DNA of 64,000 bases from Apricaphanius iberus. Its lineage: Eukaryota; Chordata; Actinopteri; Cyprinodontiformes; Aphaniidae. The notes under the pieces are model-generated. The model searched no databases. It saw only the letters and a program-made list of their open reading frames with translations, and was not told the DNA's origin. Below are positions 11,040-22,000 of this stretch, piece by piece. A program made the translations under genes and the position numbers. The DNA is taken from positions 2,038,501-2,102,500 of the forward strand of contig JAPXFQ010000184.1 in the NCBI GenBank assembly GCA_028564705.1, written 5' to 3'. The first letter of the stretch is position 1, and each line of letters begins with the position of its first letter.

Positions 11040-11365
11040 GCAAAACAGGCAAGATGTGACCATCTATCTAAATGGACTTACCAAGCAAGCAAGAAGAGCA
11101 TTAATCAGAGAAGCTGCATGGAGACCCGTGGTAACTTTGGAGGGGCTGCAGAGATCTGGTCAGGTTGGGAGAACATGACATGTATTTGGTCATGCACTCA
11201 ACAACTCTGGCATCTGTGGAAGAGTGGGAACAAGAAAACTATTGGGGGGCAATGTCATAAATGCAGTTCGCTACAAGCCATGTTAAGGACGAGGCAAACA
11301 TGTTTCAGAGGCCAAAATTAAGCTCGCTAGCTTACATCCAAAAAGCACTATGTGTGGTGAAGTAT
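11040..11365 (+). mobile_element. Tc1-like transposase internal fragment
   Basis: The forward strand carries landmarks of a Tc1-like transposase gene: GTGGTAACTTTGGAGGGGCT, GCAGAGATCTGG, TCATGCACTCAACAACTCTG, GGAAGAGTGGGAACAAG and ACAAGCCATGTTAAGGACGA, ending with the QFATSHVKDEANMFQRP frame. The piece covers the region between the HTH domain and the first catalytic Asp. Frameshifts and missing ends show it is dead. Confidence 0.7.
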
Positions 11366-13464
11366 TTAGTTGGTTTTCAAACGCGTCATTTCCACCATGT
11401 TCCGTCACAGCTTTTCTTTAAAACATTAAAAATAATCTTTGTTTTCTGTCGTGGAATATTGGCCTCACTTTAAATCACAGAACTAAACTTTGTGTATTAA
11501 ATTGTTTCTAGAATTTGCTTGGATGAGCCCTAAAAAGACAGATTCTTTGACTTTTTTCCCCCCTTTTACATGCATGTTTCCTGATTTCTCTACAAAAAAA
11601 GTTGATTTGAGCTGATTCTTGTTCAAAAAACAAAATGCTGAACTTTCTAGAGTTTTCCCAGTTCCTTTTCGTTGCAGCTGATCTTAGGGAAACCGGTAGG
11701 AAACTTGAGTTCAGATCCTCCCTTTCATCCTCGGTGATTGTCTCTCTAGATCTTACAGACACAATTAGAGTAAATGTACCCTTTGAAGATCGGACTCCTG
11801 ATTTCATCACAGCAGCTCACACAGAAATCTGATCTCGAATAAGTTGACAAACCAGGACTGAGCATTTCATTTTCAAATAGTTCTGTTTTTCTTTTCTGCT
11901 TTTTAGACACGGATGGTTTAATGATTCATTCCTTGTCACCGTCATGAGTCAATCATCCATCACTGATCTGCTCCTTAAACCCTGGACTTCACTGGTGCAT
12001 TGATTTGTTCGCCTCAAGCTGCAATGGAAAGGTTACTTTTATGAGCTTTTGTTTTAGAAAAGTTTAAACAGTTTTATTTAGTTACAAATAAACTATACCA
12101 CTTTATAACTCATCTGGAATGTATTTCTTTGTAGTTCTGGCAAACTCTTTCTTTAGGGTTAATGTGCTGTTGGTTTGAACAAGTGTGAGATGAGTATTTT
12201 CTAAAGCCTAAATGTCCTCCCAGTGTCTGGGATTTCACCTCCTTCCCTTTTCCTTTCCTGTTAACCCAGCCTGGTGCTGTCTCCTTATCCTGCAGCACTT
12301 GCATGTGCATTTCAGTTTTAATATTCCCTCAACAGAGGGCGCTCTTGTTTTTGGTTTGTTTGGAGGAGGAATGTAAGGCAGTGGCACAGTGACATCATTT
12401 AGCAGTAGGCTGCACTGGAGGCACCCAGAGGTGGTGGTGTTTGTGTCGGCAGTGGGTTGATGCTCGCGTTCCTCACCCCTCATTGATGTGGGTTATGGTT
12501 ATTCCTGCAGAAAGTTTGTGTTCCTTGACTTTTACTCTCCGTATCTCAGGTTTAACCCTTTTTGTTAAACCACAATCAGGCGGTGCATTTCCATGTAAGA
12601 ATGGTTGTGCAACTGTGATGCATCACTTTGGTCAATTTTTTTCTTCAAGCACTGCTTGTCGCTACGTCAGTATGGCATCCAGCCAGGTGTGCCAAGAGGA
12701 AATGGGTTTACTGCAAGCTGACGTGGGCCTTATGTGTGTGAGGGAAAGAGCTGACTCTTCAGTATGTTGTGCCAGGTTTGAAAGCTCCGGACGTTCAAGA
12801 GACAGAGGTAGTACCACAGAGATCCACACTGGTGTTAGTTACCCTTGCATAAGAGGAACTGGTTTGAAAAGTTAATAACAGTAGATAACACGTTCTTCAC
12901 CTCTTATTTATAACATCATTCTCATTTTTATGGGGGGTTTTCCCATTGGAGTTTTGCAGTTAATTGGACCATTTTTATCAGACTTTCCTGTTCTGTTATT
13001 ATAGAGCCCTCTCATTTCTATATCTCTGCGCTGTTTCTCCTTTTGTTCTTGATTGCTCGTATCACACCGAAAGCTCTGTCTTCTCTCATCTTCTCCTCAT
13101 CAGTCTCTTCAAAGCTGTAGCTGGAAATGGGACAAAAACAGGAAGCTGCAGAGTGGAGTCGTGATAGTGAAATGCAAGAGCCTGAATTTTTTCCGGAAAA
13201 ATCTAAGAACAATAGCTTCATTGACATCAAGCTAACAATCCTGAACATGTGCAGGTTTTGTGCCATGTGCTTGCGTGCATTCCCAAGTTTCCTTTTGTTT
13301 TAACCAGGTTCCAGATAAAAACTCGAAATTCATCATTCTGTCTGAGTAACTAACTATTGTTTGTTTTTAGATGACTTTAGGAGCTGCGTGGGCTACTATA
13401 AAACACTTACACTATGCTAATATTGAGTAAAAATAACTCTATCACAGTTTAAACAAAAATATTC
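11366..13464. other. No gene recognised (2.1 kb)
   Basis: Short unrelated open frames, for example at 12441-12875, with neither splice signals nor recognisable domains. GC content rises modestly near 12300-12850. Confidence 0.35.
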
Positions 13465-13956
13465 AAAGTGACAGTGTGTAGTTTTTGCAGTACATCTTTC
13501 AAAATAGCCATTAAAATATTATGTAATAATAATTACGTAAAGCACATTAATTGGAAAATATTGCCGATATTGAAAAATATGACTTAAAAAATCTGTTTTA
13601 AAATACATAGGCGCGGGTCCTCTTTTCAGGGGAAAGCCATATTAGATGACGTCTTGATTTCTACAACAGCCCGGACGGACAAAGCGCACGGAACAAGCCA
13701 GCTATTAAAACATTGATTTCCCCTCAAAATAAATACATTTTTACCTCTTTGCTAGTTCCAAGCAATGAAAGAGAGACTGATGTGCTCGTCATGTTGCTGC
13801 AAATAGATAATTCTCAGGGAATTGAGCGTTTGAAAACAGCACCAGTTGGACCTCCGTTGTTGAGCTTCTTACTCGAAGACACAGATACCGCATGCTTGGG
13901 ATAATTTTGGTATGCACTGCCCCCTACTGGCCGAAAATTAAACACTGTGCCTTTAA
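13465..13956. repeat. MITE-like repeat with CACAGTGT ends
   Basis: The left end AAAGTGACAGTGTGTAGTTTT and the reverse complement of the right end AAAGGCACAGTGTTTAATTTT are similar inverted ends about 490 bp apart. The interior (GGGGAAAGCCATATTAGATGACGTC..., CTGCCCCCTACTGGCC) resembles a widespread teleost non-autonomous DNA element. No clear target duplication. Confidence 0.5.
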
Positions 13957-13984
13957 GCAGTTTCTGAAAGTAAAGAAATACGGT

Positions 13985-14198
13985 TGGTTGATGGTACTCA
14001 GTACCGGCAAGCACTCAGATCCAAGTATCGCATCGTTTCGAAAAAAAAGTGGTATCCTTGCATCCCTGGTACCTTTTCCTCGTAGCACACAGTTTATGTA
14101 ATTCAGTTCTGTTTGGATCGGTATCGGATCGGTATCTACAGATTATGAACCTCAGATATCTGTATCGGAAATTTAAAAAGTGGATCGGTACATCCCTA
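13985..14198. repeat. Short CCGATA/ATCGG-rich MITE fragment
   Basis: Contains CTCAGTACCGGCAAGCAC, several GATCGGTATCGG words and ends in GATCGGTACATCCCTA. The terminal TAGGGATGTACCGATC (reverse) belongs with the hAT-like TAGGGATGCACCGATA ends at 18258, 49227 and 63847. The left end is not clear. Confidence 0.5.
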
Positions 14199-14914
14199 AT
14201 TTTAACTCTGCTTGGAAATAATATGTTTACCCACATGGATAGTCCCTGACTTTCCTTTTGTCTACACCTGATGTAGATTTTAGCTTTAAACTCAGGAAGA
14301 GTGGTGGGGAAACTAATGGGGAGAGTAATGATGGAAGAGAAGACACAGGGAGGACATTTATCTGAAATTTCTTATAATCAGCAGCTTTGTTTTTTAATGT
14401 CAGTCTGGGAAAAGTGCTGGAGCCTTCTTTGGGTTAACTGACCAGCAACATACAACAACATCAAACCTCCAATAAGTTGCAGCTAAATATTCGTTCACAT
14501 TAAGCAAGGTTCTGTTGGATGTTTTCTTCTGTTTTAAAAAGGACGTTTTGTCACGTGCATGCTCAGTGTGAAGCACTGCTGAAAAGTTAACGACTTGATG
14601 AAGTTACCCGCCTACTGTCGCCACGTGCACTGCCCAGAGAGATTGCTGTTGAGTTATTTGCTAAATGCAAGTTTCTGTCTACTCTGATCACAATCGCAAT
14701 CATGAGGATTAATCGCTGCAAAGCTGAGCTTGACTGCGTCGCTTTATAATTCTGATCAAATCAAAATGTATGGCTGATTGAAGTGACTTTATATCTTTGT
14801 GTATTTATTGGAATCTCTTTGTTTTATAAAACGTCTTGAGTTTATATTTATCAGTCAGTTATTAAGGTGAAGGAGCAGAACTTTAAATTCCAGCAGTAGT
14901 ATGTACAGTGGAGC
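14199..14914. other. No gene recognised
   Basis: No coding or repeat signature that I can name. Confidence 0.3.
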
Positions 14915-14922
14915 ATTTGTGT

Positions 14923-15568
14923 TAGAGGCTGACCGATATAGGTTTTTTTTAAAGGCTGATTCCGATTGAGATTTTTTTTTTTTTTTTTGTCACAGATGCC
15001 CGATATCTGAAGCAGATTATGTAGGCCAATATCCAAGGCTGAAATATATGCTTTTTAGCAGCACATTGATGGTGAAAGACAATTGAACACTCACTGTGTG
15101 CAAAATAAATTAAAAAGTACATGAAACTCTTTAAATATTTATTGAACTTCAAATATAAGTAGGACAATGTAATAACAGTAACAAACAGTAATCTGAGTAC
15201 AATGGTTAAAGAACAGTACAAAAAAAAAGAGTAACAAGAATAATGGTGCAAATGGCTGGTTGAGGTAAAATCTTGACTTCAGGTGTCAAAGAAAAAAACA
15301 CCACAAAGAAAAGTACAATACCACATGGTAGTAAATAATAAAATTTAAAATGTATACAAATTAGGACAAAGATTAAACACCAAATTTAAGAGTAAAATAT
15401 GTTGGTTCTGAGTGTGTGGGGGCTCTTACTTCAGTCAAAAAGAGGCTGCAGCTGGCCACACAGTTGCCTAATCCTTTTTATTTAAATATCGCCTTTATAA
15501 TTTATCGTCTGATAGCCGATATATAAAAAACATTGAATATACCGGGCTGATATATCGGTCGGCCTCTA
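14923..15568. mobile_element. hAT MITE with perfect 8-bp target duplication
   Basis: The left end TAGAGGCTGACCGATAT and the right end ATATCGGTCGGCCTCTA form inverted repeats with one mismatch. ATTTGTGT flanks it directly at 14915-14922 and 15569-15576. An 8-bp duplication and TAG-starting ends are diagnostic of the hAT superfamily. The 646-bp interior is AT-rich with no transposase, so it is non-autonomous. Confidence 0.85.
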
Positions 15569-15576
15569 ATTTGTGT

Positions 15577-15942
15577 GGCATTTTAAAACCTTGTACCTTC
15601 ATACTGGTAGCCAGCCACTTCCTTTGTAGCTTGAATTAGCTCCTGGTATGACTAAATGCTAGTATTAGCAACTTTGTTGTGATTTTTAGACGTAATTTGA
15701 TGTTTTTCTCTTTTATAATTCATTCGGGTTGGAGTTGATCTGTAATTAAGGCTTTAATTTCTCTGTTTTGCTTCCTTTTTTTATTAAATTACTTTTCAAT
15801 AATGACAGCTACACGTGCAACTTTTTTCTTTGTTGTGTATTTTTGTCCTAAAAAATATTGTTTGATGTCTTTAGAAAAAAAGATTTACAGACAGTGAAAA
15901 ATGAAGTATTTTTCTTAACCCGCTTTCATGTCATTCCCACAG
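15577..15942. other. rnf13 intron end with acceptor
   Basis: T-rich sequence leading to CCCACAG at 15936-15942, the acceptor of the first visible rnf13 exon. Confidence 0.6.
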
Positions 15943-16065
15943 GGCTTCCTGATCGGTGCGCGACCTGCAAATGCGTGCGAGCCCATCGAACCTCCTCCCA
16001 GGGAAAACTTGACGGGTGCCTTCATCGTCCTCATCAAACGTTACGACTGCAACTTTGACTTGAAG
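15943..16065 (+). CDS. rnf13: rnf13 exon: PA domain, first visible part
   Basis: 41 codons between CCCACAG and GTACCAG, starting [15 protein letters not shown] and ending DCNFDLK. This is the luminal protease-associated domain; the NLTG sequon (Asn-Leu-Thr) is a potential N-glycosylation site. The exon is phase 0 at its 3' end and begins at the position of human Gly66. The preceding coding exon is not in the window as far as I can see. Confidence 0.92.
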
Positions 16066-19000
16066 GTACCAGGTTTAGACTTGCAGGTTCTTTAATGAAT
16101 TGCCCACAGCATGATTCCCATGTCCTATTTAATCGTAACGTAGTTGTAATATTTTGCCCTTACATCTTAACTCGAGTGCCTTAAGCAGTTTATTCAAATA
16201 TATCCTGCTTGACACTAAAAAAAGGTTTTATGCAGATGGGGAACTTCTAAGATAAAACTGATAATCTTAGTTAATCTTGTGTGCTTTTTTTGTCATATCA
16301 GTAGGTGGTTTTTTGGAGTTAGTCTTTGCTGTTCATAGGTCGCTGTTGTTGAGGCAGGAAAACAGGAAGTAGCCGCTTCCCTACAAACAGTTTCCTGCAT
16401 GATTGTCCAGCTCATTCTGCTCCCTCTCCTGCTTTTCCTGATGTTTTCTAAATGCCGCATTTAAAGAAGCAAGACACATTTTCATCAAATGTGAATTTCA
16501 CAGAGAGAGTGGGAAAGGGGCACTTCAAACGTTTTATGTTGGATGTTTATCGAATGATTAAAGAGAGCAAGAATAGAAGTGTAATGAAATGATTATGATT
16601 GTAAAAGAGATCATTGGCAATAAAAGAGAGAAATCCTTGCATCAGTGGTTTTTGCTCCCACTAAGGAACTTGGAAAAATCATAAATCAGCCCCGGGTGTT
16701 ATTTACAGTGACAGTTTCAAGGAAATTTTGTCATTGCTTGTTCATTTGCATAGAAGTTGATATTGCCTCAATCCATCATTAGAAATATAGCAGAATATGC
16801 AGTGATCTAAAAATGTTGGGCCTTTTCTTTGAAAACAAATGGAACACTGGATCAGCACCTCCAAATCCGAGACCATGGTCTTGAGCCGGCAAAAGGTAGA
16901 GTGCCTTCTACGGGTCGGGGATGAGGTCCTTCCTCAAGTGGGGAAGTTTAGGTATCTGGGGGTCTTCTTCACGAATGAGGGAAAAATGGAGTGGGAGTTC
17001 GATGGATGGATTGGTAAGGCGTCTGCAGTTATGCGGGCGCTGTACCGGTCTGTCGTGGTGAAGAGAGAGCTGAGCCGAAAGGCAAAGCTCTCAATTTACC
17101 GGTCGATCTACGTTCCTACCCTCATCTATTGTCACGAACGCTGGGTGGTGACCGAAAGAACGAGATCACGGATACAGGCGGCTAAAATGAGTTTCCTCCG
17201 TAGGGTGGCTGGGCTCTCCCTTAGAGATAGGGTGAGAAGCTCGGTCATCCGGAGGGGCTCAGAGTAGAGCCGCTGCTCCTCCACATCGAGAGGAGCCAGT
17301 TGAGGTGGCTCGGGCATCTGGTCAGGATGCCTCCTGGACGCCTCCCTGGTGAGGTGTTCTGGGCAAGTCCCACCGGGAGGAGATCCAGGGGAAGACCCAG
17401 GACCCGCGTTCCCAGGCCAGCTGGGAGACATAATCCCTCCCAGCTGGCCTGGGAACGCCTCGGGATTCCTCCCGAGGAGCTGGCCCAAGTAGCCGGGGAG
17501 AGGGAAGTCTGGGCCTCTCTGCTTAGGCTACTGCCCCCGCGACCCGACCCTCACTTTGCTCATGTACCGTCACTGGACCCCAGACACCTAACAACATGCT
17601 TTGTGCACCATCATATTTTTAAAACCAAGAACCTATTATGTTATTTTCTAAATCCATGGCTTCATGACAAGATGCCCACTTTAGATAGCCCTGCTCCACA
17701 TTGGCGTGCTGTTGCATGAAGAAAGCCACTTTATGCACACTTGCCAACTTGGCCTCGGTGACTTAATTCAATAAAAATGCTTCAGTTTTTCCCAAATGAG
17801 AAAAACTGTATTTTCTGAGCTATAAGCTCTACTTTTTTCCCGTAGTTTGAACCATGCGGCTTTTAATATGGTGCGGTTCATTTATAGATTTTTACAGCTA
17901 ACGGCCACTAGAGGGCCTCCTCCTTCTATGGCTTGTACAAGTTACGTCCTTCACCTTAAGGGATACTGTGCCTTTAAGAGACCGGAATAGAGGGAGAGAG
18001 GGGAAGTTTGCAGTAAACAATGAAAGCAAAAGTTGAACAGACAGACATTACGAGAGAAAAATAAAATATTAATAAAAATGAACACAGAACTTAAATTTAA
18101 AAGTTAAAACCTAATATTTTCTGTGAAGGTATTGCTGCATTTTCTCATCTTAAGTATCGGTTCATGGTATCTGTTCACATTAGCCGATACCGATACCAGT
18201 ACATTAGGCAGTATCGGGGCCGATACCCAATACTAGTATCGGTATCGGTGCATCCATAGTTCTAATCCAACCTTTTTTTTTATGTTGAAGATCAGCGGTT
18301 TTATCTTAAATTAGGCACTCACATTTTGATTGGCTGTTGGTCTGCCTGATGGGAGAAACTGTTGGTGCACAGAGGCAGCATCCGCTTTTCAGTGCGTACA
18401 GCTGTCTCGTGTAAGTGACAACTGACTCCTCACAAGGGCTTCAGACTACCTGCGTTTTTATTAGTTAAATTAGTTTTACATTCTCTGCTGAAAATAAATA
18501 AAGAGGAAAGAACCGGCAGAACAGTGAGCGGGATAAATGAGAGAATACAGAGAGAAGGGGGTTAAAACGGAGAGAGATGAGATGAGAAATAAGAAGCTTG
18601 GAATTTGTCTTTGAGCTGCGTTCCAGCTCTGCTGCTCGCTCTTTCTCTTTGAGTTTCAATTTTTCCACTTCTTTTCTTTATGCTTTAATCACTCTGTTGA
18701 GTCTGATCCTCAGAGCCTAACGTTTTTTATGTTTTTTGATGTTTTTTTTGTTACTTCGCTCCGTGTTTTATCCATCTTGCTGGGGTTTTTTTTCACTCTG
18801 TTGCAGCCACATGGCCTTATAAGGTCGAACTGCATCACACGGATGTAGAAACATGTTGACAGACTGGCCAGCCAGTGATGTCTTTTTCCTGGGCTGTAAC
18901 CAGACTCCACATAGCTGGATGTCGCTCATTTTCTGACCAGCCTCTGATTGGCTGTTTAAACTTCAGCAACTCTGATGGGATGTGATTAACTTCATTCTCT

Positions 19001-22000
19001 TCCTTTCATTCTTTCTGCTACTTTCTTTCGTGGGAACATGAATGAGTCTATGTATTTCACTGATGTAATTTAGCTATTTCTTTTTTCCATTTATGATTTA
19101 TTTGTATGGTCTTGCTAAATGCAGAAGTAAAGTTTTCCAAAAAAATTTGCAAATTGGATAATTTTAATAGTTAGGGAAACATGTTATATCAACATTACCA
19201 TCGGTACTAGCTGGTGTTTGTCTTCTTTTTTTTCATTTCTGTGTTGGCCTAATGAGTAAAATTGGGCCTATATTAATATCCAATGTTTATTTCCATCTTA
19301 TGGTGTCTTCATATGTGTTTTAGGAGAGTTGTGGCAGTGAGTTGTTTGTTTATGTGACAGTGATACAGAGAATACAGAGAATTGGGGTGTTTTTAACTGA
19401 AGCAGAGAAGCAATATCTGCCGTCTGGGCATTTTTGAAATGTACTGAATGGAAGTGTATGTATAATGTCTGAATATCTCCGATAGCAGCCAGATCAAACA
19501 CAACTCTTAATACATATTCTAGATACTAATAAGTAACAACAGGTCATTGGTTGCACATAAGTCTGTGCAAGACCTACAAATTTATATCAGCACATCTGGA
19601 TACAATATTATAATGGTGGCAACACCTGGAAACAGTTTTTGCTGACACAACCTGGAACGTGACAGGAAGTCTGGTGATTTAATTTGAAAAATTCTTGAAC
19701 TTCTACAAGCTTCCTCTTTGAATTTATCATAGCGACTTATTGCCAAAGTTCTTTTGTAATTTTGTCTGTTTTCTTTTTTAATGAAGGCTTTGGCCTCAAC
19801 TCTGATGTAACATCCTGACTCTTACATAATACTGTAATCTACATCCTTGATGTATGATTTCTCGACTGCAGTCGTCCATATGTTAAGATTCTAGATTGGT
19901 ATATTGCTACAGAGCTTTAGTGACTGAAATCCTGCAGGGTTTGCTGCAGGTTTTTATTTTACCCTTCTTCTAGCAGGCAGCTATCTACTTTTTATGTCAT
20001 AAAATGACTTGAAAACCAGAGTACCAACTTCGCTCTTTGTAAGTATCCCTGCCTCCTGAACTTTTTCACATTACAAGAACGAAAGTTTCAAGAAATGTCG
20101 AGGTATTTCATGGAGATTTTATGTGATTTTTAAAGTAGTACACACAGACGTGGACAAAATTGTTGGTACCCTTCATTAAATCAAAGAAAAACTCATAATG
20201 TTCACAGAAATAACTTTAATCTGACAAAAGTATTAATAAATAAAAATTATATAAATGTTGACCAATGAAAGTCAGACATTGCTTTTCATCCATGCTTCAA
20301 CGGAATTATTTAAAAAATAAATGCATGAAACAGGCCTGGACAAAAATGATGGTACCCACAACTTAATATTTGGTTGCACAACCTTTTGAGGCAATCACTG
20401 CAATCAAATGATTCCTGTAACTGTCAATGAGACTTCTGCACCTCTCAGCAGGTATTTTGGCCCACTCCTCATGAGCAAACTGTTCTAGTTATTTCCGGTT
20501 TGAAGGGCGCCTTTTCCAGACAGCATGTTTCAGCTCCTTCCAAAGATGCTCAATAGGATTGAGATCAGGGTTAATAGAAGGCCAGTGTTTTCCTCTTAGC
20601 CCTTCTTGGTTGTTTTTAGCTGTGTGTTTTGGGTCATTTGCTTCATTTGTCATGCTTTCTGACACTGGCCAGCACATTTCTCTCTAGAATCCCCTGATAG
20701 TCTTGAGATTTCATTGTACCCTGCACAAATTCAAGACACCCTGTCAGATGCAGCAAATCAGCCCCAGAACATAACCGAGCCTCCCCCATGTTTCACAGTA
20801 AGGACCGTGTTCTTTTCTAGATATGCTTCATTTTTCTGTCTGTGAACATAGAGCTGATGTGCCTTGGCAAAAAGTTAAATTTTTGTCTCATCTGTCCACA
20901 GGACATTCTCCCAGAAACTTTGTGGCTCGTCAGCATGTAGTTTGGCATACTCCAGTCTGTTTTTTTTAATGATTTGTCCTCTGGCTCAAACAGCGAAGGA
21001 TGTTCCGATCTGACACTGATGTTCCTTGAGCATAAAGTTCAGCTTGGATCTATTTTGAAGTCTTTCTAGGCTCTTTTGTTACCATTTGGATTATCCGTCT
21101 CTTTGATCTGTCATCAATTTTCCTCCTGCAGCCACGTCCAGGGAGGTTGGCTACAGTCCCATGGATCGTACATTACTGAATGACATGTGCAGCTGTAGTC
21201 ACAGAAACATCTAGCTGCTTGGAGATGGTCTTATAGCCTTTACAGTTAACATGCTTGTCTATGATTTTTTTTCTCATCTCCTGAGACAACTCTTTCCTTT
21301 GCTTCCTCTGGTTTATATTGAGTGTGGTACACACCACGTCACCAAACAACACAGTGACTACCTGGAGTCCTATATATAGGCCCACTGAGTGATTACAGGA
21401 TTTTAGACACCTAGGATGCTGATTAGTGGACATACCTTGGATTAACATGTCCCTTTGGTCACATTATTTTCATTCTTTTCTAGGGGTACCATCATTTTTG
21501 TCCAGGCCTGTTTCATGCATTTATTTTTTAAATAATTCTGTTGAAGCATAGATGAAAAGCAATGTCTGACTTTCATTGGTCAACATTTACATAATTTTTA
21601 TTTATTATTACTTTTGTCAGATTAAAGTTATTTCTGTGACCATTATGAGTTTTTCTTTTATTTAATGAAGGGTACCAACAATTTTGTCCACGTCTGTAGC
21701 TGAAAATGGATATCTCGGATTGAACTCTCTTTCAATCTGAAACCCCAAAATAAAAACGACTGTATCTTAGCTGCATTAAGAAGTAGCAAACATGCGAAAG
21801 AATGTGCTTGAACTTTTAAGCCTAGACGCAAACCACTGTCTGCGACAGAAACAAACGCTGCACATCACCTAGACACACAGTCCCCACCATGAGACACAGA
21901 GGTCGCAGCATTATGCTGTCTGTCTGCTTGAAAAGGATGGGGACGAATACAGGACAACCCTGGGAGAAAAACTGTTGGAGGCTGCATTAGACTTCAGACT

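Noticed and set aside
12441..12875. 144-codon + strand frame
   Set aside because: No recognisable domain, acceptor or donor; length is within chance for a locally GC-richer stretch.
17132..17488. 118-codon - strand frame rich in Pro and Gly
   Set aside because: It is the antisense of the LINE reverse transcriptase fragment.
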